Shown: one piece after another, positions 7,068-17,835 of the stretch
Numbering within the stretch: position 1 is the first letter of the stretch
Layout: the number at the start of each line of letters is the position of its first letter
Translations under genes and position numbers: made by a program
Notes under the pieces: model-generated
Seen by the model: the letters and a program-made list of their open reading frames with translations, nothing else
Database searches by the model: none
What the model was told of the DNA's origin: nothing
From: Amniculibacterium aquaticum
GTDB taxonomy: Bacteria; Bacteroidota; Bacteroidia; Flavobacteriales; Weeksellaceae
Reading direction: 5' to 3'
Length of the DNA stretch: 64,000 bases
Assembly (NCBI RefSeq): GCF_003852705.1
Contig: NZ_REFA01000014.1
Location: 1 to 64,000, forward strand

Positions 7068-9239
7068 ATGAATGCTCCACAAGCAATTATTGAAAAAATT
7101 CAATTAAAAGATGGTAGAGAAATTACCATCGAAACGGGCAAACTAGCCAAACAAGCCAACGGATCTGTTGTTGTAAAATGCGGCGGAACCATGTTGTTAG
7201 CCACCGTTGTTGCCAATAAAGACGCTAATCCAGGGGTAGATTTCCTACCATTAACCGTTGATTATAGAGAAAAATTCTATGCCGGTGGTAAAATACCGGG
7301 TAACTTTTTCCGTAGAGAGACCAAACCTTCTGATGAAGAAGTCCTAACCATGCGTTTGGTGGACAGAGTTCTGCGTCCGCTTTTCCCAGAAGATTTCCAC
7401 GCAGAAGTACAGGTGATGATTTCCCTGATTTCTTATGATAAAGAAGTTATGCCAGAATCGTTGGCAGGACTTGCTGCCTCTGCAGCGATTGCCATTACCG
7501 ACATCCCTTTCAATGGACCTATGTCTGAGGTAAGAGTGGTAAGAATAGACGGTCAATTGTCCATCAATCCAAGCCTTGAAAATTTGGCTAAAGCCGATTT
7601 GGATATCATGGTAGGGGCCACCAAAGATTCCATCGTAATGGTGGAAGGTGAGATGAAAGAAATCTCCGAAGCAGAGATGATCGAAGCCATCCAATTTGCA
7701 CATGAAGAAATTAAAGTACAAATAGAAGCTCAAGAAAGATTGGCTTCAAAAATTGCTTCATCACAAACAAAAAGAGAATATTGCCATGAAGTGCATAACG
7801 AAGAAATCCGTGAGAAAGTATGGAAAGAATGTTATGACAAAGTATATCAAGTAGCCAGAGTTCCTTCGGCAAAAGAAGAAAGAGGAGAAAAATTCAAAGC
7901 GGTTTTGGAAGAGTTCTTGTCTCAATATTCTGAAGAAGAAAGAGCAGAAGTGGAGTCTTTCGTGAAAGTATATTACCACGATGTTGAAAAAGAAGCCATG
8001 AGACAAATGATCCTGAACGAAGGAATCCGTTTGGACGGTAGAAATTCAACAACCATTCGTCCTATTTGGTCGGAAGTAGATTATCTTCCTGGTGCACACG
8101 GTTCTGCAATCTTTACAAGAGGTGAGACCCAATCTCTAACAGCGGTAACTTTAGGATCTGTAAAAGATGCCAACATGGTCGATACGGTTGCTATTAACTA
8201 CGATCAAAGATTTTTCTTGCATTATAATTTCCCACCATTCTCTACCGGCGAAGCCAGACCACTAAGAGGAACTTCCAGAAGAGAGGTAGGACACGGAAAC
8301 TTGGCTCAAAGAGCTTTAGCAAACATCATTCCTGCTGAAAATCCATACACCATCCGTGTGGTTTCTGATGTTTTAGAATCCAACGGATCGTCTTCAATGG
8401 CAACGGTTTGTGCCGGGACATTGGCTCTTATGGATGCAGGGGTACAAATTACAAAACCGGTTTCCGGTATTGCAATGGGATTGATTACCGATCCTAAAAC
8501 GGGAAAATTTACGGTACTTTCTGACATCTTAGGAGATGAAGACCACTTGGGTGATATGGACTTTAAAGTAACAGGAACTGCAGACGGAATTACAGCTTGC
8601 CAAATGGATATTAAAATCCAAGGTTTGTCTATGGATATTATGAAAACAGCCCTGAACCAAGCTAGAGATGGTCGTTTGCATATTTTGGGCGAAATCCTAA
8701 AAACCATTGATGCTCCAAGAACCGATGTTAAACCACATGCTCCAAAAATGGAAGTTTTGGAAATATCTAAAGATTTTATCGGTGCAGTTATCGGACCTGG
8801 TGGAAAAATCATTCAACAAATGCAAAAAGATTTTGAAACGGTTATTTCTATTGAAGAAATTGGAGAAATCGGTAGAATCGAAATTTCAGGCGTTTCTAGA
8901 GAAAATATCAACGCAACCATTGCAGCCATCAACGAGATAACATTCGTACCGGTTGTAGGCGAAGTGTACAAAGGTAAAGTTGTGAAGGTGATGGATTTCG
9001 GAGCTTTTGTTGCCATCGCAAAAGGAACTGAAGGTTTGCTTCATATCTCAGAAATCGAATGGAAGAGATTGGACAAAGTTCCGTATGCTGAAGGCGATGA
9101 GGTTGAAGTGAAATTTATGGGGTACGACGATAGAAAGAAAATGAAACTTTCTAGAAAAGTGTTGTTGCCAAGACCTCCTAAACCAGAAGCAAAACCAAAA
9201 ACAGAAAAATCTGAAGAACCACAAGCACCACAAGCTTAA
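7068..9239 (+). CDS. pnp: Polyribonucleotide nucleotidyltransferase (PNPase)
   Basis: This 3'-to-5' phosphorolytic exoribonuclease of RNA turnover has 723 residues. Two RNase PH domains flank an alpha-helical domain; the second core contains [20 protein letters not shown] and [21 protein letters not shown] ([12 protein letters not shown], about residue 573) and S1 ([15 protein letters not shown], about 640) domains follow, and the tail is rich in Lys, Pro and Glu. A GTG at 7047 is in frame, but it lies in the leader stem-loop; the ATG giving [13 protein letters not shown] aligns with where homologues start. Confidence 0.97.
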   Translation: MNAPQAIIEKIQLKDGREITIETGKLAKQANGSVVVKCGGTMLLATVVANKDANPGVDFLPLTVDYREKFYAGGKIPGNFFRRETKPSDEEVLTMRLVDRVLRPLFPEDFHAEVQVMISLISYDKEVMPESLAGLAASAAIAITDIPFNGPMSEVRVVRIDGQLSINPSLENLAKADLDIMVGATKDSIVMVEGEMKEISEAEMIEAIQFAHEEIKVQIEAQERLASKIASSQTKREYCHEVHNEEIREKVWKECYDKVYQVARVPSAKEERGEKFKAVLEEFLSQYSEEERAEVESFVKVYYHDVEKEAMRQMILNEGIRLDGRNSTTIRPIWSEVDYLPGAHGSAIFTRGETQSLTAVTLGSVKDANMVDTVAINYDQRFFLHYNFPPFSTGEARPLRGTSRREVGHGNLAQRALANIIPAENPYTIRVVSDVLESNGSSSMATVCAGTLALMDAGVQITKPVSGIAMGLITDPKTGKFTVLSDILGDEDHLGDMDFKVTGTADGITACQMDIKIQGLSMDIMKTALNQARDGRLHILGEILKTIDAPRTDVKPHAPKMEVLEISKDFIGAVIGPGGKIIQQMQKDFETVISIEEIGEIGRIEISGVSRENINATIAAINEITFVPVVGEVYKGKVVKVMDFGAFVAIAKGTEGLLHISEIEWKRLDKVPYAEGDEVEVKFMGYDDRKKMKLSRKVLLPRPPKPEAKPKTEKSEEPQAPQA

Positions 9240-9256
9240 TGTTTTTTTAAATAATG

Positions 9257-9292
9257 GAAAGCCACTTGAAAAAGGTGGCTTTCTTTTTTTTT
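9257..9292 (+). terminator. Terminator of pnp
   Basis: GAAAGCCAC (9257-9265) and GTGGCTTTC (9275-9283) form a stem that is followed by nine T. Confidence 0.85.
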
Positions 9293-9305
9293 GAAAAGTT
9301 TTCCC

Positions 9306-9336
9306 AAAAAAAATCCAAGGAAACGGGTTCCTTGGA
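9306..9336 (-). terminator. Terminator of tyrosine phenol-lyase
   Basis: TCCAAGGAA and TTCCTTGGA pair across a 5-nt loop. On the minus strand eight T follow directly. It lies tail to tail with the pnp terminator. Confidence 0.8.
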
Positions 9337-9382
9337 AAAACAAAAAAAATCAAATTTGAAATTGATCGTATTTTTTTGGGTA

Positions 9383-11115
<1,733 letters not shown>

Positions 11116-11700
11116 ATGAAACATCTATTGACCCTACGATTTCAATTCTATAAAAACCTTGGCGAAAAAGCCATGGAACCCCTGATGGAAGATGAATTGC
11201 ATTGGCAATACAATGAGGAAAGCAACAGTATCGCAGTTTTGGTAAATCACATTTCTGGAAACATGCAGTCCAGATTTACAAATTTCCTCACCGAAGACGG
11301 CGAAAAACCGTGGCGTAATCGCGATGCTGAATTCGAAAATAGTTACCAATCCAAAGAAGAACTCTTGAATATTTGGGAAAAAGGTTGGGATTGTCTTTTT
11401 CAGGCTTTGGAACAACTCGATGAAGAAAACCTAAAGAACACCGTAACGATTCGTGGTGAGGCAATGTTGGTGGCAGATGCATTGTTCAGGCAACTTTCTC
11501 ATTACGCCTATCATGTTGGACAAATGGTATATATCGCAAAAATGATTAAAAACAGTGATTGGAAATCTCTTTCCATACCTAAAAATAAATCCAAAGAATT
11601 TAATGCTAAAATGTTGAATAAGAATGAAGATTTGGAACAAGAAAATGCCTCTCCTGTGTGCTTTGCAAAAAGCAACGAAATAAGAGACGAGTACAAATAG
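11116..11700 (+). CDS. DinB-like four-helix protein (DUF1572 family)
   Basis: This 194-residue soluble helical protein has WQYNEESNSIAVLVNHISGN and HYAYHVGQMVYIAKM, the His-bearing helices typical of DUF1572/DinB-superfamily proteins, which often bind a divalent metal and include thiol transferases. Its substrate is unknown. The ATG at 11116 is preferred because AAAAGGAG precedes it by 7 nt; an upstream in-frame start at 11071 lacks such support. Confidence 0.75.
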   Translation: MKHLLTLRFQFYKNLGEKAMEPLMEDELHWQYNEESNSIAVLVNHISGNMQSRFTNFLTEDGEKPWRNRDAEFENSYQSKEELLNIWEKGWDCLFQALEQLDEENLKNTVTIRGEAMLVADALFRQLSHYAYHVGQMVYIAKMIKNSDWKSLSIPKNKSKEFNAKMLNKNEDLEQENASPVCFAKSNEIRDEYK

Positions 11701-11757
11701 AGATCTCTGTATTGGTGATAATAAAAGAGGCATTACTCTTACTTAACATAAAATTCG

Positions 11758-11765
11758 TACTTTTG
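11758..11765 (+). promoter_or_regulatory. -7 promoter element for mtaB
   Basis: TACTTTTG lies 22 nt before the mtaB ATG. Confidence 0.5.
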
Positions 11766-11787
11766 CAGTCGATTTTATCATACCACT

Positions 11788-13119
11788 ATGACTCAAAAAA
11801 AAGCAGCATATCATACTCTAGGATGCAAATTAAACTTTGCAGAAACCTCTACCATTGCTAGACAATTAACGGCAAATGGTTATGAGAAAGTAAGTTTCGA
11901 AGATCCTGCAGATGTATATGTCATCAACACTTGCTCGGTTACCGAAACAGCAGATAAAGAATGCAAACTCCATGTGAAAAGAGCCCTGAAAGCCAATCCC
12001 AACGGATTGGTGGTCATCATCGGATGTTATGCCCAACTAAAACCTGAAGAGATTTCTAAAATTGAAGGGGTAGATTTGGTTTTGGGAGCCAAAGAAAAAT
12101 TTAATATTCCTAGATATCTTAACGAACTCAAAAAATCCGAAAACCAAGGTATCGTACATTCTTGCGAAGTAGAAGAAGCCGATTTTTTCATTGGAAGTTA
12201 TTCCATTGGAGACAGAACCCGTGCCTTCCTCAAAGTACAAGACGGGTGCGACTATAAATGTACCTATTGTACCATCCCTATGGCGAGAGGAATTTCCAGA
12301 TCCGACACCATCGAAAATGTGGTGAAAAACGCTAAAGATATTGCAGCCAAAGACATTAAAGAAATTGTACTGACCGGTGTTAATATTGGTGATTACGGTA
12401 AAGGCGAATTTGGAAATAAAAAACACGAACATACTTTCTTGGATCTCATTACGGAACTGAATAAAGTTGAAGGTATCGAAAGGATCCGTATTTCTTCCAT
12501 TGAACCAAATTTGTTGAAAGACGAAAGTATAGAATTGGTGGCCAAGTCTCAACGATTTGTACCGCATTTTCATATTCCCTTGCAAAGCGGTAGCGACGAG
12601 TTGTTGAAGAAAATGAAACGCCGATATCTGACCAAATTATATTCGGACAGGATATCAAAAATCCGAGAAATAATGCCGGATTGTGCCGTTGGTGTCGATG
12701 TTATTGTTGGTTTCCCAGGAGAAACGGATGAAGAGTTTTTCAAAACTTATAATTACCTGAATGAACTTCCGATTTCTTACCTTCATGTTTTTACCTATTC
12801 CGAAAGAGAAAATACAGAAGCCGTTGATATGGACGGCGTAGTTCCTGTGGCAGAGAGAAAGAAAAGAAATAAAATGCTGAGGATACTTTCCGAGAAAAAG
12901 AAAGTAGCCTTCTACCAATCTCAATTGGGAAAAACCCATCCCGTTTTGTGGGAGCACGAAAACAAAGACGGCATGATGTTCGGGTTTACCGAAAATTATG
13001 TGAGGGTACAAAAACCTTTTGATGCCTCTTCTGTTAATCAAATTGAAGTATTAACCCTGAACCAAATAGAAGCTGACGGGACCGTTTCTGTACTCCCTGT
13101 CGAAGTGGAAGCGAACTAA
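11788..13119 (+). CDS. mtaB: tRNA t6A37 methylthiotransferase MtaB
   Basis: This radical-SAM enzyme of 443 residues adds a 2-methylthio group to t6A at position 37 of ANN-decoding tRNAs. The N-terminal UPF0004 domain has the three cluster cysteines in GCKLNFAE, NTCSVTE and GCYAQ. The radical-SAM cluster motif is CDYKCTYC near residue 150, and a C-terminal TRAM-like region follows. The absence of an isopentenyl-A-type context and the form GCKLNFAE favour MtaB over MiaB and RimO. Confidence 0.93.
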   Translation: MTQKKAAYHTLGCKLNFAETSTIARQLTANGYEKVSFEDPADVYVINTCSVTETADKECKLHVKRALKANPNGLVVIIGCYAQLKPEEISKIEGVDLVLGAKEKFNIPRYLNELKKSENQGIVHSCEVEEADFFIGSYSIGDRTRAFLKVQDGCDYKCTYCTIPMARGISRSDTIENVVKNAKDIAAKDIKEIVLTGVNIGDYGKGEFGNKKHEHTFLDLITELNKVEGIERIRISSIEPNLLKDESIELVAKSQRFVPHFHIPLQSGSDELLKKMKRRYLTKLYSDRISKIREIMPDCAVGVDVIVGFPGETDEEFFKTYNYLNELPISYLHVFTYSERENTEAVDMDGVVPVAERKKRNKMLRILSEKKKVAFYQSQLGKTHPVLWEHENKDGMMFGFTENYVRVQKPFDASSVNQIEVLTLNQIEADGTVSVLPVEVEAN

Positions 13120-13140
13120 TCTTGGGGTTTTAAATAAATT

Positions 13141-13178
13141 AAAAACGGTCAAATTTCTGGAGAATTTGGCCGTTTTTT
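13141..13178 (+). terminator. Terminator of mtaB
   Basis: AAAACGGTCAAATT and AATTTGGCCGTTTT form a stem with one G-U pair, followed by T. It separates mtaB from the convergent oxidase operon. Confidence 0.8.
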
Positions 13179-13216
13179 ATGAAGATTGAAAAGTTTGTAA
13201 AAATTATCACAGGCTC

Positions 13217-13633
13217 TTAGTTGGGCGAATTGATGGCACTCGTAATACTATAGAATGCTCCCCAAGCCAATATACTCAGAATGAGTACCCAAACCCATAC
13301 CGGAATGGTTCTTGGGTTTTCGCTTCCTTTGATAATAAAATTTTGGTTTTTACCCGTGTCATAAGCATTGAGCATGAGAGGTACTGTCCCGTTGATGGTA
13401 TCGTTGTTGGAAAGGCCATCAACATGGATTACAGGGCCGTTTTGCACCGTAAAGGGAATAATTTTTATCCCCTCTTTATTTTCAAATTTACTAATGATTT
13501 TTAGTTGATGGTCTCCGTCGGTTAGCTTGGTGGTATCCAACTGAAAGACAATGGGCGGATCTAGATTGGCAATGGGGTTGGGTTCGTCATCGATATAGAT
13601 CAAAACGGTAGTTTTTGGAGTATTCATATTCAA
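13217..13633 (-). CDS. Oxidase-operon protein with Ig-like domain and C-terminal anchor
   Basis: This 138-residue protein has a soluble beta-rich domain, including GPVIHVDGLSNNDTING and the strand pattern of a bacterial Ig-like fold, and one C-terminal membrane helix (RTIPVWVWVLILSILAWGAF). There is no heme motif. It is the last gene of the cbb3 operon, 6 bp after the previous one. Its position suggests an accessory or assembly subunit, perhaps taking a FixH/CcoG-like role, but I cannot assign it. Confidence 0.6.
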   Translation of the reverse strand: MNMNTPKTTVLIYIDDEPNPIANLDPPIVFQLDTTKLTDGDHQLKIISKFENKEGIKIIPFTVQNGPVIHVDGLSNNDTINGTVPLMLNAYDTGKNQNFIIKGSENPRTIPVWVWVLILSILAWGAFYSITSAINSPN

Positions 13634-13639
13634 GATGGT

Positions 13640-13900
13640 TTAAAAATTAAGAATACTATTTTTAATGTGTTGGTCTTTCTTACTTTCTGGTTTTACAATA
13701 TATTTTACAAAATAAAATACGGTAAGAAAAGAAATCACCACAATAATTCCTACGGCAATCCAGTCCCAAAAACTTTGTGGTCCTGCTCCATGCGTTAGTC
13801 CTCTGGTAATTTTGGGTTGTTTTAGATCGCAAGCCTCACACGCTTTATAAAAGGTATGTAAGAAAAGTAGAATTGCAATTAGATATGTTTTTGTTTTCAT
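13640..13900 (-). CDS. Small membrane subunit of the cbb3-type oxidase operon
   Basis: This 86-residue protein has a hydrophobic N-terminal segment that could be a signal or a helix, a CEAC pair of cysteines, then GLTHGAGPQSFWDWI and one clear transmembrane helix (IAVGIIVVISFLTVFYFVKY). Its ATG overlaps the TGA of the CcoO-like gene (ATGA), so translation is coupled. It may be a CcoQ/CcoS-like small subunit; the cysteines could bind metal. The function is inferred from context only. Confidence 0.6.
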   Translation of the reverse strand: MKTKTYLIAILLFLHTFYKACEACDLKQPKITRGLTHGAGPQSFWDWIAVGIIVVISFLTVFYFVKYIVKPESKKDQHIKNSILNF

Positions 13901-14889
13901 TTTATTTTATCCATTATGGTTTTAACATCGTCGGCGGTAACGGTTTTTCCGCTGTTGCCCCAACTGGTTCTTTCGTGATTGATGATGGCTGCTACTTCTT
14001 CAGGTTTTAAATTGGCTGTTGTACCCACAGGAGGCATAACGCCATAGGCTGGAGCAAGTCCGTTGTAACCTTTCATGATGATGGTGATGTACAATTCCAG
14101 ATCTTCACCGGTAACGACTTTGTCCCCTTTTAGCGGTGGGAAAGCTCCAGGAACTCCTTCGCCAGAACTTTGGTGGCAAGAAGCACAATGGGTGTTGAAG
14201 AGGTTTTCGCCATCCGGAAGGGTAGAGGCACCGCTAGAAGCACTTACTTTCACTTCTTTTTTGTATAAAAATTCTTTCGGAGGCATGGATTGTGGCAGTT
14301 CCGTTTGTTTTAAAGATAGCAGATAGGCTACCAGATCTTTTGCATCTTGAGAAGCTACAATTTTTCCAGTGATTCCTGCTCGAAATTTTTCAGGTACTTT
14401 TACTTCAACATCGTGTACGCCCAGTTCTGGTTTTACGATAAATAACCATTTGTAAGAGGGCATTACCGATTCTGGGACTACTGCTCTGGGATTGTAAAGG
14501 TGGGTGTATTGCCAATCGGTGCTTGCTTGTCGGTTTCCGACATTGGTAAGGTCGGGCCCTGTTCTTTCGGATCCCAAAAGATTGGCGGTATTTTGCCAAA
14601 CATTCATTCTTTTGTTTCGGGCATAATCGGCTGCAATACTGGGTCTGTTCCCAAAAACCTGATCCATATCTACATTTCTTACCTGTTGGGTATGACAGGC
14701 AATACAACCTTCAGAAATATAGATTTCTTTACCTCTTTGTTCGGATTCGGTCAAGGGTTTAGAGTTGGGCAAAGGTTGGTAGTCCCTCATGCTTTGCAAA
14801 GAAGGGAAAATGCATATAATAAGTGCTAAGCCTAAAAATAAAGCAAGAGCAGTGGTGAATAATTTTTTTTGATTGTTAAAAAAGTCCAT
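13897..14889 (-). CDS. ccoO: cbb3-type oxidase CcoO fused to a second cytochrome c domain
   Basis: This 330-residue membrane-anchored diheme protein feeds electrons to CcoN. After an N-terminal helix (about 10-32), the CcoO part has heme motif CIACH (about residue 62), TQQVR, ERTGPDLTNVG and the ligand region PESVMPSY. From about residue 215 a separate class I cytochrome c domain follows, with heme motif CASCH and a Met-containing MPPVG region. Normal cbb3 operons have monoheme CcoO plus diheme CcoP; no CcoP gene is present here, so the fused domain probably replaces part of it. It lies 5 nt after ccoN. Confidence 0.88.
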   Translation of the reverse strand: MDFFNNQKKLFTTALALFLGLALIICIFPSLQSMRDYQPLPNSKPLTESEQRGKEIYISEGCIACHTQQVRNVDMDQVFGNRPSIAADYARNKRMNVWQNTANLLGSERTGPDLTNVGNRQASTDWQYTHLYNPRAVVPESVMPSYKWLFIVKPELGVHDVEVKVPEKFRAGITGKIVASQDAKDLVAYLLSLKQTELPQSMPPKEFLYKKEVKVSASSGASTLPDGENLFNTHCASCHQSSGEGVPGAFPPLKGDKVVTGEDLELYITIIMKGYNGLAPAYGVMPPVGTTANLKPEEVAAIINHERTSWGNSGKTVTADDVKTIMDKIK

Positions 14890-14894
14890 TTCCT

Positions 14895-16622
14895 TTATAT
14901 TTGTTTAGCATGAACGATATTTAGAATTTCTTCTGGAGTATCGGGGATTTTTATTTCTTTTTTAGGAACAACCATTCTGTAAAAATTGTAAGCAAATACA
15001 AAATGCGAAATCCACATCAAAGTACCTCCAACAGCCCTAAAGACCCAATACGGAACGGATTGTACCACTCCTTTTATAAAAGGCTCTTTGTCCATCCACA
15101 TCAATCCTTTTTCTGTAGAACCAATCATTAACGAGAATATGTAAATCATTAACCCAACCAAAGCGAGCCAAAAGTGCAAACCTACGGTTAAACTGGGCGG
15201 TTCTAACGAAGTGATCCTTGGCACCAAGGTATAGGTAAATGAGAACAGCATGAATGTGATAATTCCGTACATGGTCATGTGAGAGTGAGCCACGGTAAAA
15301 TCGGTGAAATGCCATACCAAATTGGCCCATCTAAAAGCTTCGGCAGTACCTTGCAGAGATCCTGAAAAATAAAAAATTACAGAAACTACATAAAAAGGCA
15401 TGATGTAACTCCATCTCAGCCTGTGCCATTTTCCTTTCATGGTCATCATAAAGTTGAAACTGCCCGCAACAACAGGGACTACCATATCCACACTGGCAAT
15501 TATGGCTACGGTTTGTAACCACCAAGGAATGGGACTGAAAATAAAATGATGGGTACCTATTAAGGTATAAAATAATATTTGAGTCCAAAATGCGAGTACA
15601 CTCAGGCTGTAGGAATATACCGGTGTATCCAATTCTTGGGGTAGGAAGTAGTACATTAATCCTAGATTGAGAAACATAAACCACATCCCAACCGCTTGGT
15701 GCATATAGAAACCTTGAACGATGGTTTCGCCCAATCCGTCTTGCCAAAACGGTAAATAACCCACCAAGACAATAACGGCTATAAACATCATGGCTGCAAC
15801 AATATACCAGTTCGATACATAGATGTCTTCGGTCTTTCTGGTCTGTATGGTTTTTATGAAATTGTACAAACTAAGTCCAATGCCCATGGCAAATAGTCCC
15901 ATAACAGGCCAAATATATTCCCTGTATTCGCCACCACTGTTGTTGATGCCTAACATAAGACAGATACTGCCGATCAGTACAGCACTTGCCATTAAAACTA
16001 AACTGTAATATCCCAGCTTGATGCTGTGCAATTTGGTATTTCCGACTCTTGGTACTACAAAATAGGATAGACCAACCATTGCGGTGGAAGCCCAACCCCA
16101 AAATACCATATTGGTATGCACCGGTCTTAGTCTTCCGAAACTGAGCCAAGAAATGTGATCCGAATCTGGGGCGACAAATTTTATACCCAAATATTCTCCC
16201 ACACTGGTCCCGATGATGAGCCAAAGAATGCTAATGCCTAGAAACCAAAGGATTAGTTTTTTTTCTTCATCAGGGATGGTTAGCCTTGCTTTTCTTTGCC
16301 TTTTGGAAGCCAAGAACCGAATATCATGGATCTCCTTGGATTCTGTAATCAATCCTCTTGGATCCTCTACCGGATTTGGGTTGGCCAATTCGTTTCCGCC
16401 GAGTTGAAATTCCAATTCTTTTTGTCTTTTTTCTAAAGCTTGGATTTCATCTTCAGGTAAGGATTCGATTTTTTGAAGGATTTGTTTTAATTCTCTTTTC
16501 TTTAGGGTGTCCGAAATCATTCTATTGATTTTGATGATCACCAGGATCAACATGAAAATTACGGGAATTAAGAGAAGAAAAATGGTAATTTGAACACTGC
16601 TTTCGCTTAAATTATTATCCAT
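14895..16622 (-). CDS. ccoN: cbb3-type cytochrome c oxidase catalytic subunit CcoN, N-terminally extended
   Basis: This heme-copper oxidase reduces O2 in the inner membrane, usually at low oxygen. It has 575 residues against about 475 for a standard CcoN. The catalytic part keeps the low-spin heme ligand region VHTNMVFWGW, the CuB/Tyr region FYTLIGTHHF, and HFTDFTVAHSHMTMYG with the heme ligands. About 115 extra N-terminal residues form one membrane helix (TIFLLLIPVIFMLILVIIKI) and a charged coiled-coil linker (LKQILQKIESLPEDEIQALE). The Tyr next to the HH pair argues for oxidase over nitric oxide reductase. It is first in a four-gene operon. Confidence 0.92.
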   Translation of the reverse strand: MDNNLSESSVQITIFLLLIPVIFMLILVIIKINRMISDTLKKRELKQILQKIESLPEDEIQALEKRQKELEFQLGGNELANPNPVEDPRGLITESKEIHDIRFLASKRQRKARLTIPDEEKKLILWFLGISILWLIIGTSVGEYLGIKFVAPDSDHISWLSFGRLRPVHTNMVFWGWASTAMVGLSYFVVPRVGNTKLHSIKLGYYSLVLMASAVLIGSICLMLGINNSGGEYREYIWPVMGLFAMGIGLSLYNFIKTIQTRKTEDIYVSNWYIVAAMMFIAVIVLVGYLPFWQDGLGETIVQGFYMHQAVGMWFMFLNLGLMYYFLPQELDTPVYSYSLSVLAFWTQILFYTLIGTHHFIFSPIPWWLQTVAIIASVDMVVPVVAGSFNFMMTMKGKWHRLRWSYIMPFYVVSVIFYFSGSLQGTAEAFRWANLVWHFTDFTVAHSHMTMYGIITFMLFSFTYTLVPRITSLEPPSLTVGLHFWLALVGLMIYIFSLMIGSTEKGLMWMDKEPFIKGVVQSVPYWVFRAVGGTLMWISHFVFAYNFYRMVVPKKEIKIPDTPEEILNIVHAKQI

Positions 16623-16661
16623 TGTGTCAACTTTTTGATCTAACTGTTTTTATTTGTGCTA

Positions 16662-16669
16662 CAAAGTTA
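16662..16669 (-). promoter_or_regulatory. -7 promoter element of the cbb3 operon
   Basis: The minus strand reads TAACTTTG 39 nt before the ccoN ATG, with transcription predicted to start near 16658. Confidence 0.6.
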
Positions 16670-16692
16670 TTTTCAAAAAAAAGTGATTAATA

Positions 16693-16706
16693 ATGATTCA
16701 AATCAA
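16693..16706 (-). promoter_or_regulatory. FNR/CRP-type operator upstream of ccoN
   Basis: On the minus strand TTGAT-TTGA-ATCAT matches the FNR consensus TTGAT-N4-ATCAA at all but one position. Its centre (16699.5) is about 41.5 bp upstream of the start predicted from the -7 element, the standard class II activator position. An oxygen-responsive regulator is the natural candidate. Confidence 0.6.
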
Positions 16707-16842
16707 TATTTATTTAAAAAAAATGAACTATTTTATAATTAAATGAATATAAACAGAATTTTATTTGAGTATTAATCAAATGATTGATTCTGTTAAAATT
16801 AACGATTTGTAAAATAAATAATTGCAATGGATTTGGATATTG

Positions 16843-16872
16843 TTGATTTAATAAAATATTTTCATATTTTTG
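16843..16872 (+). promoter_or_regulatory. Promoter of marC-like gene (TTG-N19-TATTTTTG)
   Basis: TTG (16843-16845), a 19-nt spacer and TATTTTTG (16865-16872) lie 20 nt before the ATG. Confidence 0.65.
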
Positions 16873-16892
16873 CAAAATTAATAATTTAGACC

Positions 16893-17489
16893 ATGTTGGA
16901 ACATTTCTCCATTAAAGAAACCCTTACCGCAACCATGATTTTGTTTGCCGTAATCGATATCTTAGGATCTATTCCTATTATAGTTAGTTTAAAACAAAAA
17001 TTCGGGAAGATCGATTCTGAGAGAGCAACCATCGTTGCAGGACTTCTCATGATTTGCTTCTTATTTGTCGGAAAACAGATGCTAAAATTTATTGGTTTGG
17101 ATGTCAATTCATTTGCCATTGCAGGAGCTTTTGTAATCTTTATTATTGCCTTGGAAATGATCTTGGGAATAGAAATTAATAAAAGTACCGAGGCCAAATC
17201 GGCCTCCATTGTTCCTATTGCTTTTCCTTTGATTTCTGGTGCCGGAACACTGACCACCACACTTTCCTTGAAGGCGCAGTACCATGATGTTAACATCATT
17301 GCAGCCATCGTCATCAATACCGTTTTTGTGTATTTTATTTTGAAATCGGCCAACTGGATCGAGCAAAAACTGGGCGATGGAACTTTGCAAGTTTTACAGA
17401 AAGTCTTTGGAGTTATTCTTTTGGCGATTTCCATCAAATTGTTTACCACCAATTTTGCAGAATTAATTGCAACTTATGTTAGGTTTTAA
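16893..17489 (+). CDS. MarC-family integral membrane protein
   Basis: The 198 residues form six predicted membrane helices. Family features are the FAVIDILGSIPIIVSL start region and PIAFPLISGAGTLTT in the middle. MarC/UPF0056 proteins sit in the inner membrane; their transported substrate is unsettled. The original link to multiple antibiotic resistance in E. coli was not upheld, so no resistance role should be assumed. Confidence 0.88.
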   Translation: MLEHFSIKETLTATMILFAVIDILGSIPIIVSLKQKFGKIDSERATIVAGLLMICFLFVGKQMLKFIGLDVNSFAIAGAFVIFIIALEMILGIEINKSTEAKSASIVPIAFPLISGAGTLTTTLSLKAQYHDVNIIAAIVINTVFVYFILKSANWIEQKLGDGTLQVLQKVFGVILLAISIKLFTTNFAELIATYVRF

Positions 17490-17502
17490 TCCTCAGTCTT
17501 AG

Positions 17503-17510
17503 TATTTTTG
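17503..17510 (+). promoter_or_regulatory. -7 promoter element for the 17529 gene
   Basis: TATTTTTG lies 18 nt before the ATG at 17529. Confidence 0.45.
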
Positions 17511-17528
17511 CAGTTCAATTTTTTGATT

Positions 17529-17723
17529 ATGAAAACCATATACAAAGTATTTTTAGTTTTATTCGTCGTGTTTTTGGGAGTTAACCTCTATGTTATCGAC
17601 TGGAAATTGGGTGTGTTTCACGAAGACAATACCACTTTGCTTATTTCGCTGGTATCGTCCATTCTAGGACTTCTAGCCGTATTTGTCCTGCACACTTGGA
17701 GCAAACTTGGAATTAAAAATTAA
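17529..17723 (+). CDS. Small two-helix membrane protein, unknown function
   Basis: This 64-residue protein starts MKTIYKVFLVLFVVFLGVNL and has a second helix, LLISLVSSILGLLAVFVLHT. The segment between them (YVIDWKLGVFHEDNTT) would be periplasmic if both ends are inside. The ATG at 17529 is chosen because it follows the promoter; an in-frame start at 17508 would lie inside it. A strong terminator follows, so the gene looks like a genuine single-gene unit. Confidence 0.65.
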   Translation: MKTIYKVFLVLFVVFLGVNLYVIDWKLGVFHEDNTTLLISLVSSILGLLAVFVLHTWSKLGIKN

Positions 17724-17746
17724 CCGAATACACAAATTTTCTATAC

Positions 17747-17774
17747 AACCGTTTCTATCGAAACGGTTTTTTTT
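17747..17774 (+). terminator. Terminator of the small membrane protein gene
   Basis: AACCGTTTC and GAAACGGTT pair across a TATC loop and are followed by eight T. Confidence 0.85.
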
Positions 17775-17781
17775 ATTTCAA

Positions 17782-17798
17782 GTGCAGTTGGACTGCAC
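17782..17798. promoter_or_regulatory. Palindromic operator-like site
   Basis: GTGCAGT-TGG-ACTGCAC is a perfect 7-bp inverted repeat. The TTG of the predicted -33 box of the following promoter lies in its centre, the usual place for a repressor site. It could instead act as an RNA hairpin if upstream transcription reads through. Confidence 0.45.
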
Positions 17799-17816
17799 AC
17801 TTGCTTTTTAGCTTTG
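17788..17816 (+). promoter_or_regulatory. Promoter of the 49-codon membrane peptide (TTG-N18-TAGCTTTG)
   Basis: TTG (17788-17790), an 18-nt spacer and TAGCTTTG (17809-17816) end 19 nt before the ATG at 17836. Confidence 0.5.
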
Positions 17817-17835
17817 TATATATTTATATGTCACG

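Noticed and set aside
14895-16622. Nitric oxide reductase NorB instead of CcoN
   Set aside because: The Tyr upstream of the His-His pair and the CcoO partner with its PESVMPSY ligand region indicate an oxygen-reducing cbb3 enzyme.
16893-17452. Minus-strand frame of about 188 codons
   Set aside because: It is an antisense shadow of the marC-like gene, which has the better promoter and family motifs.
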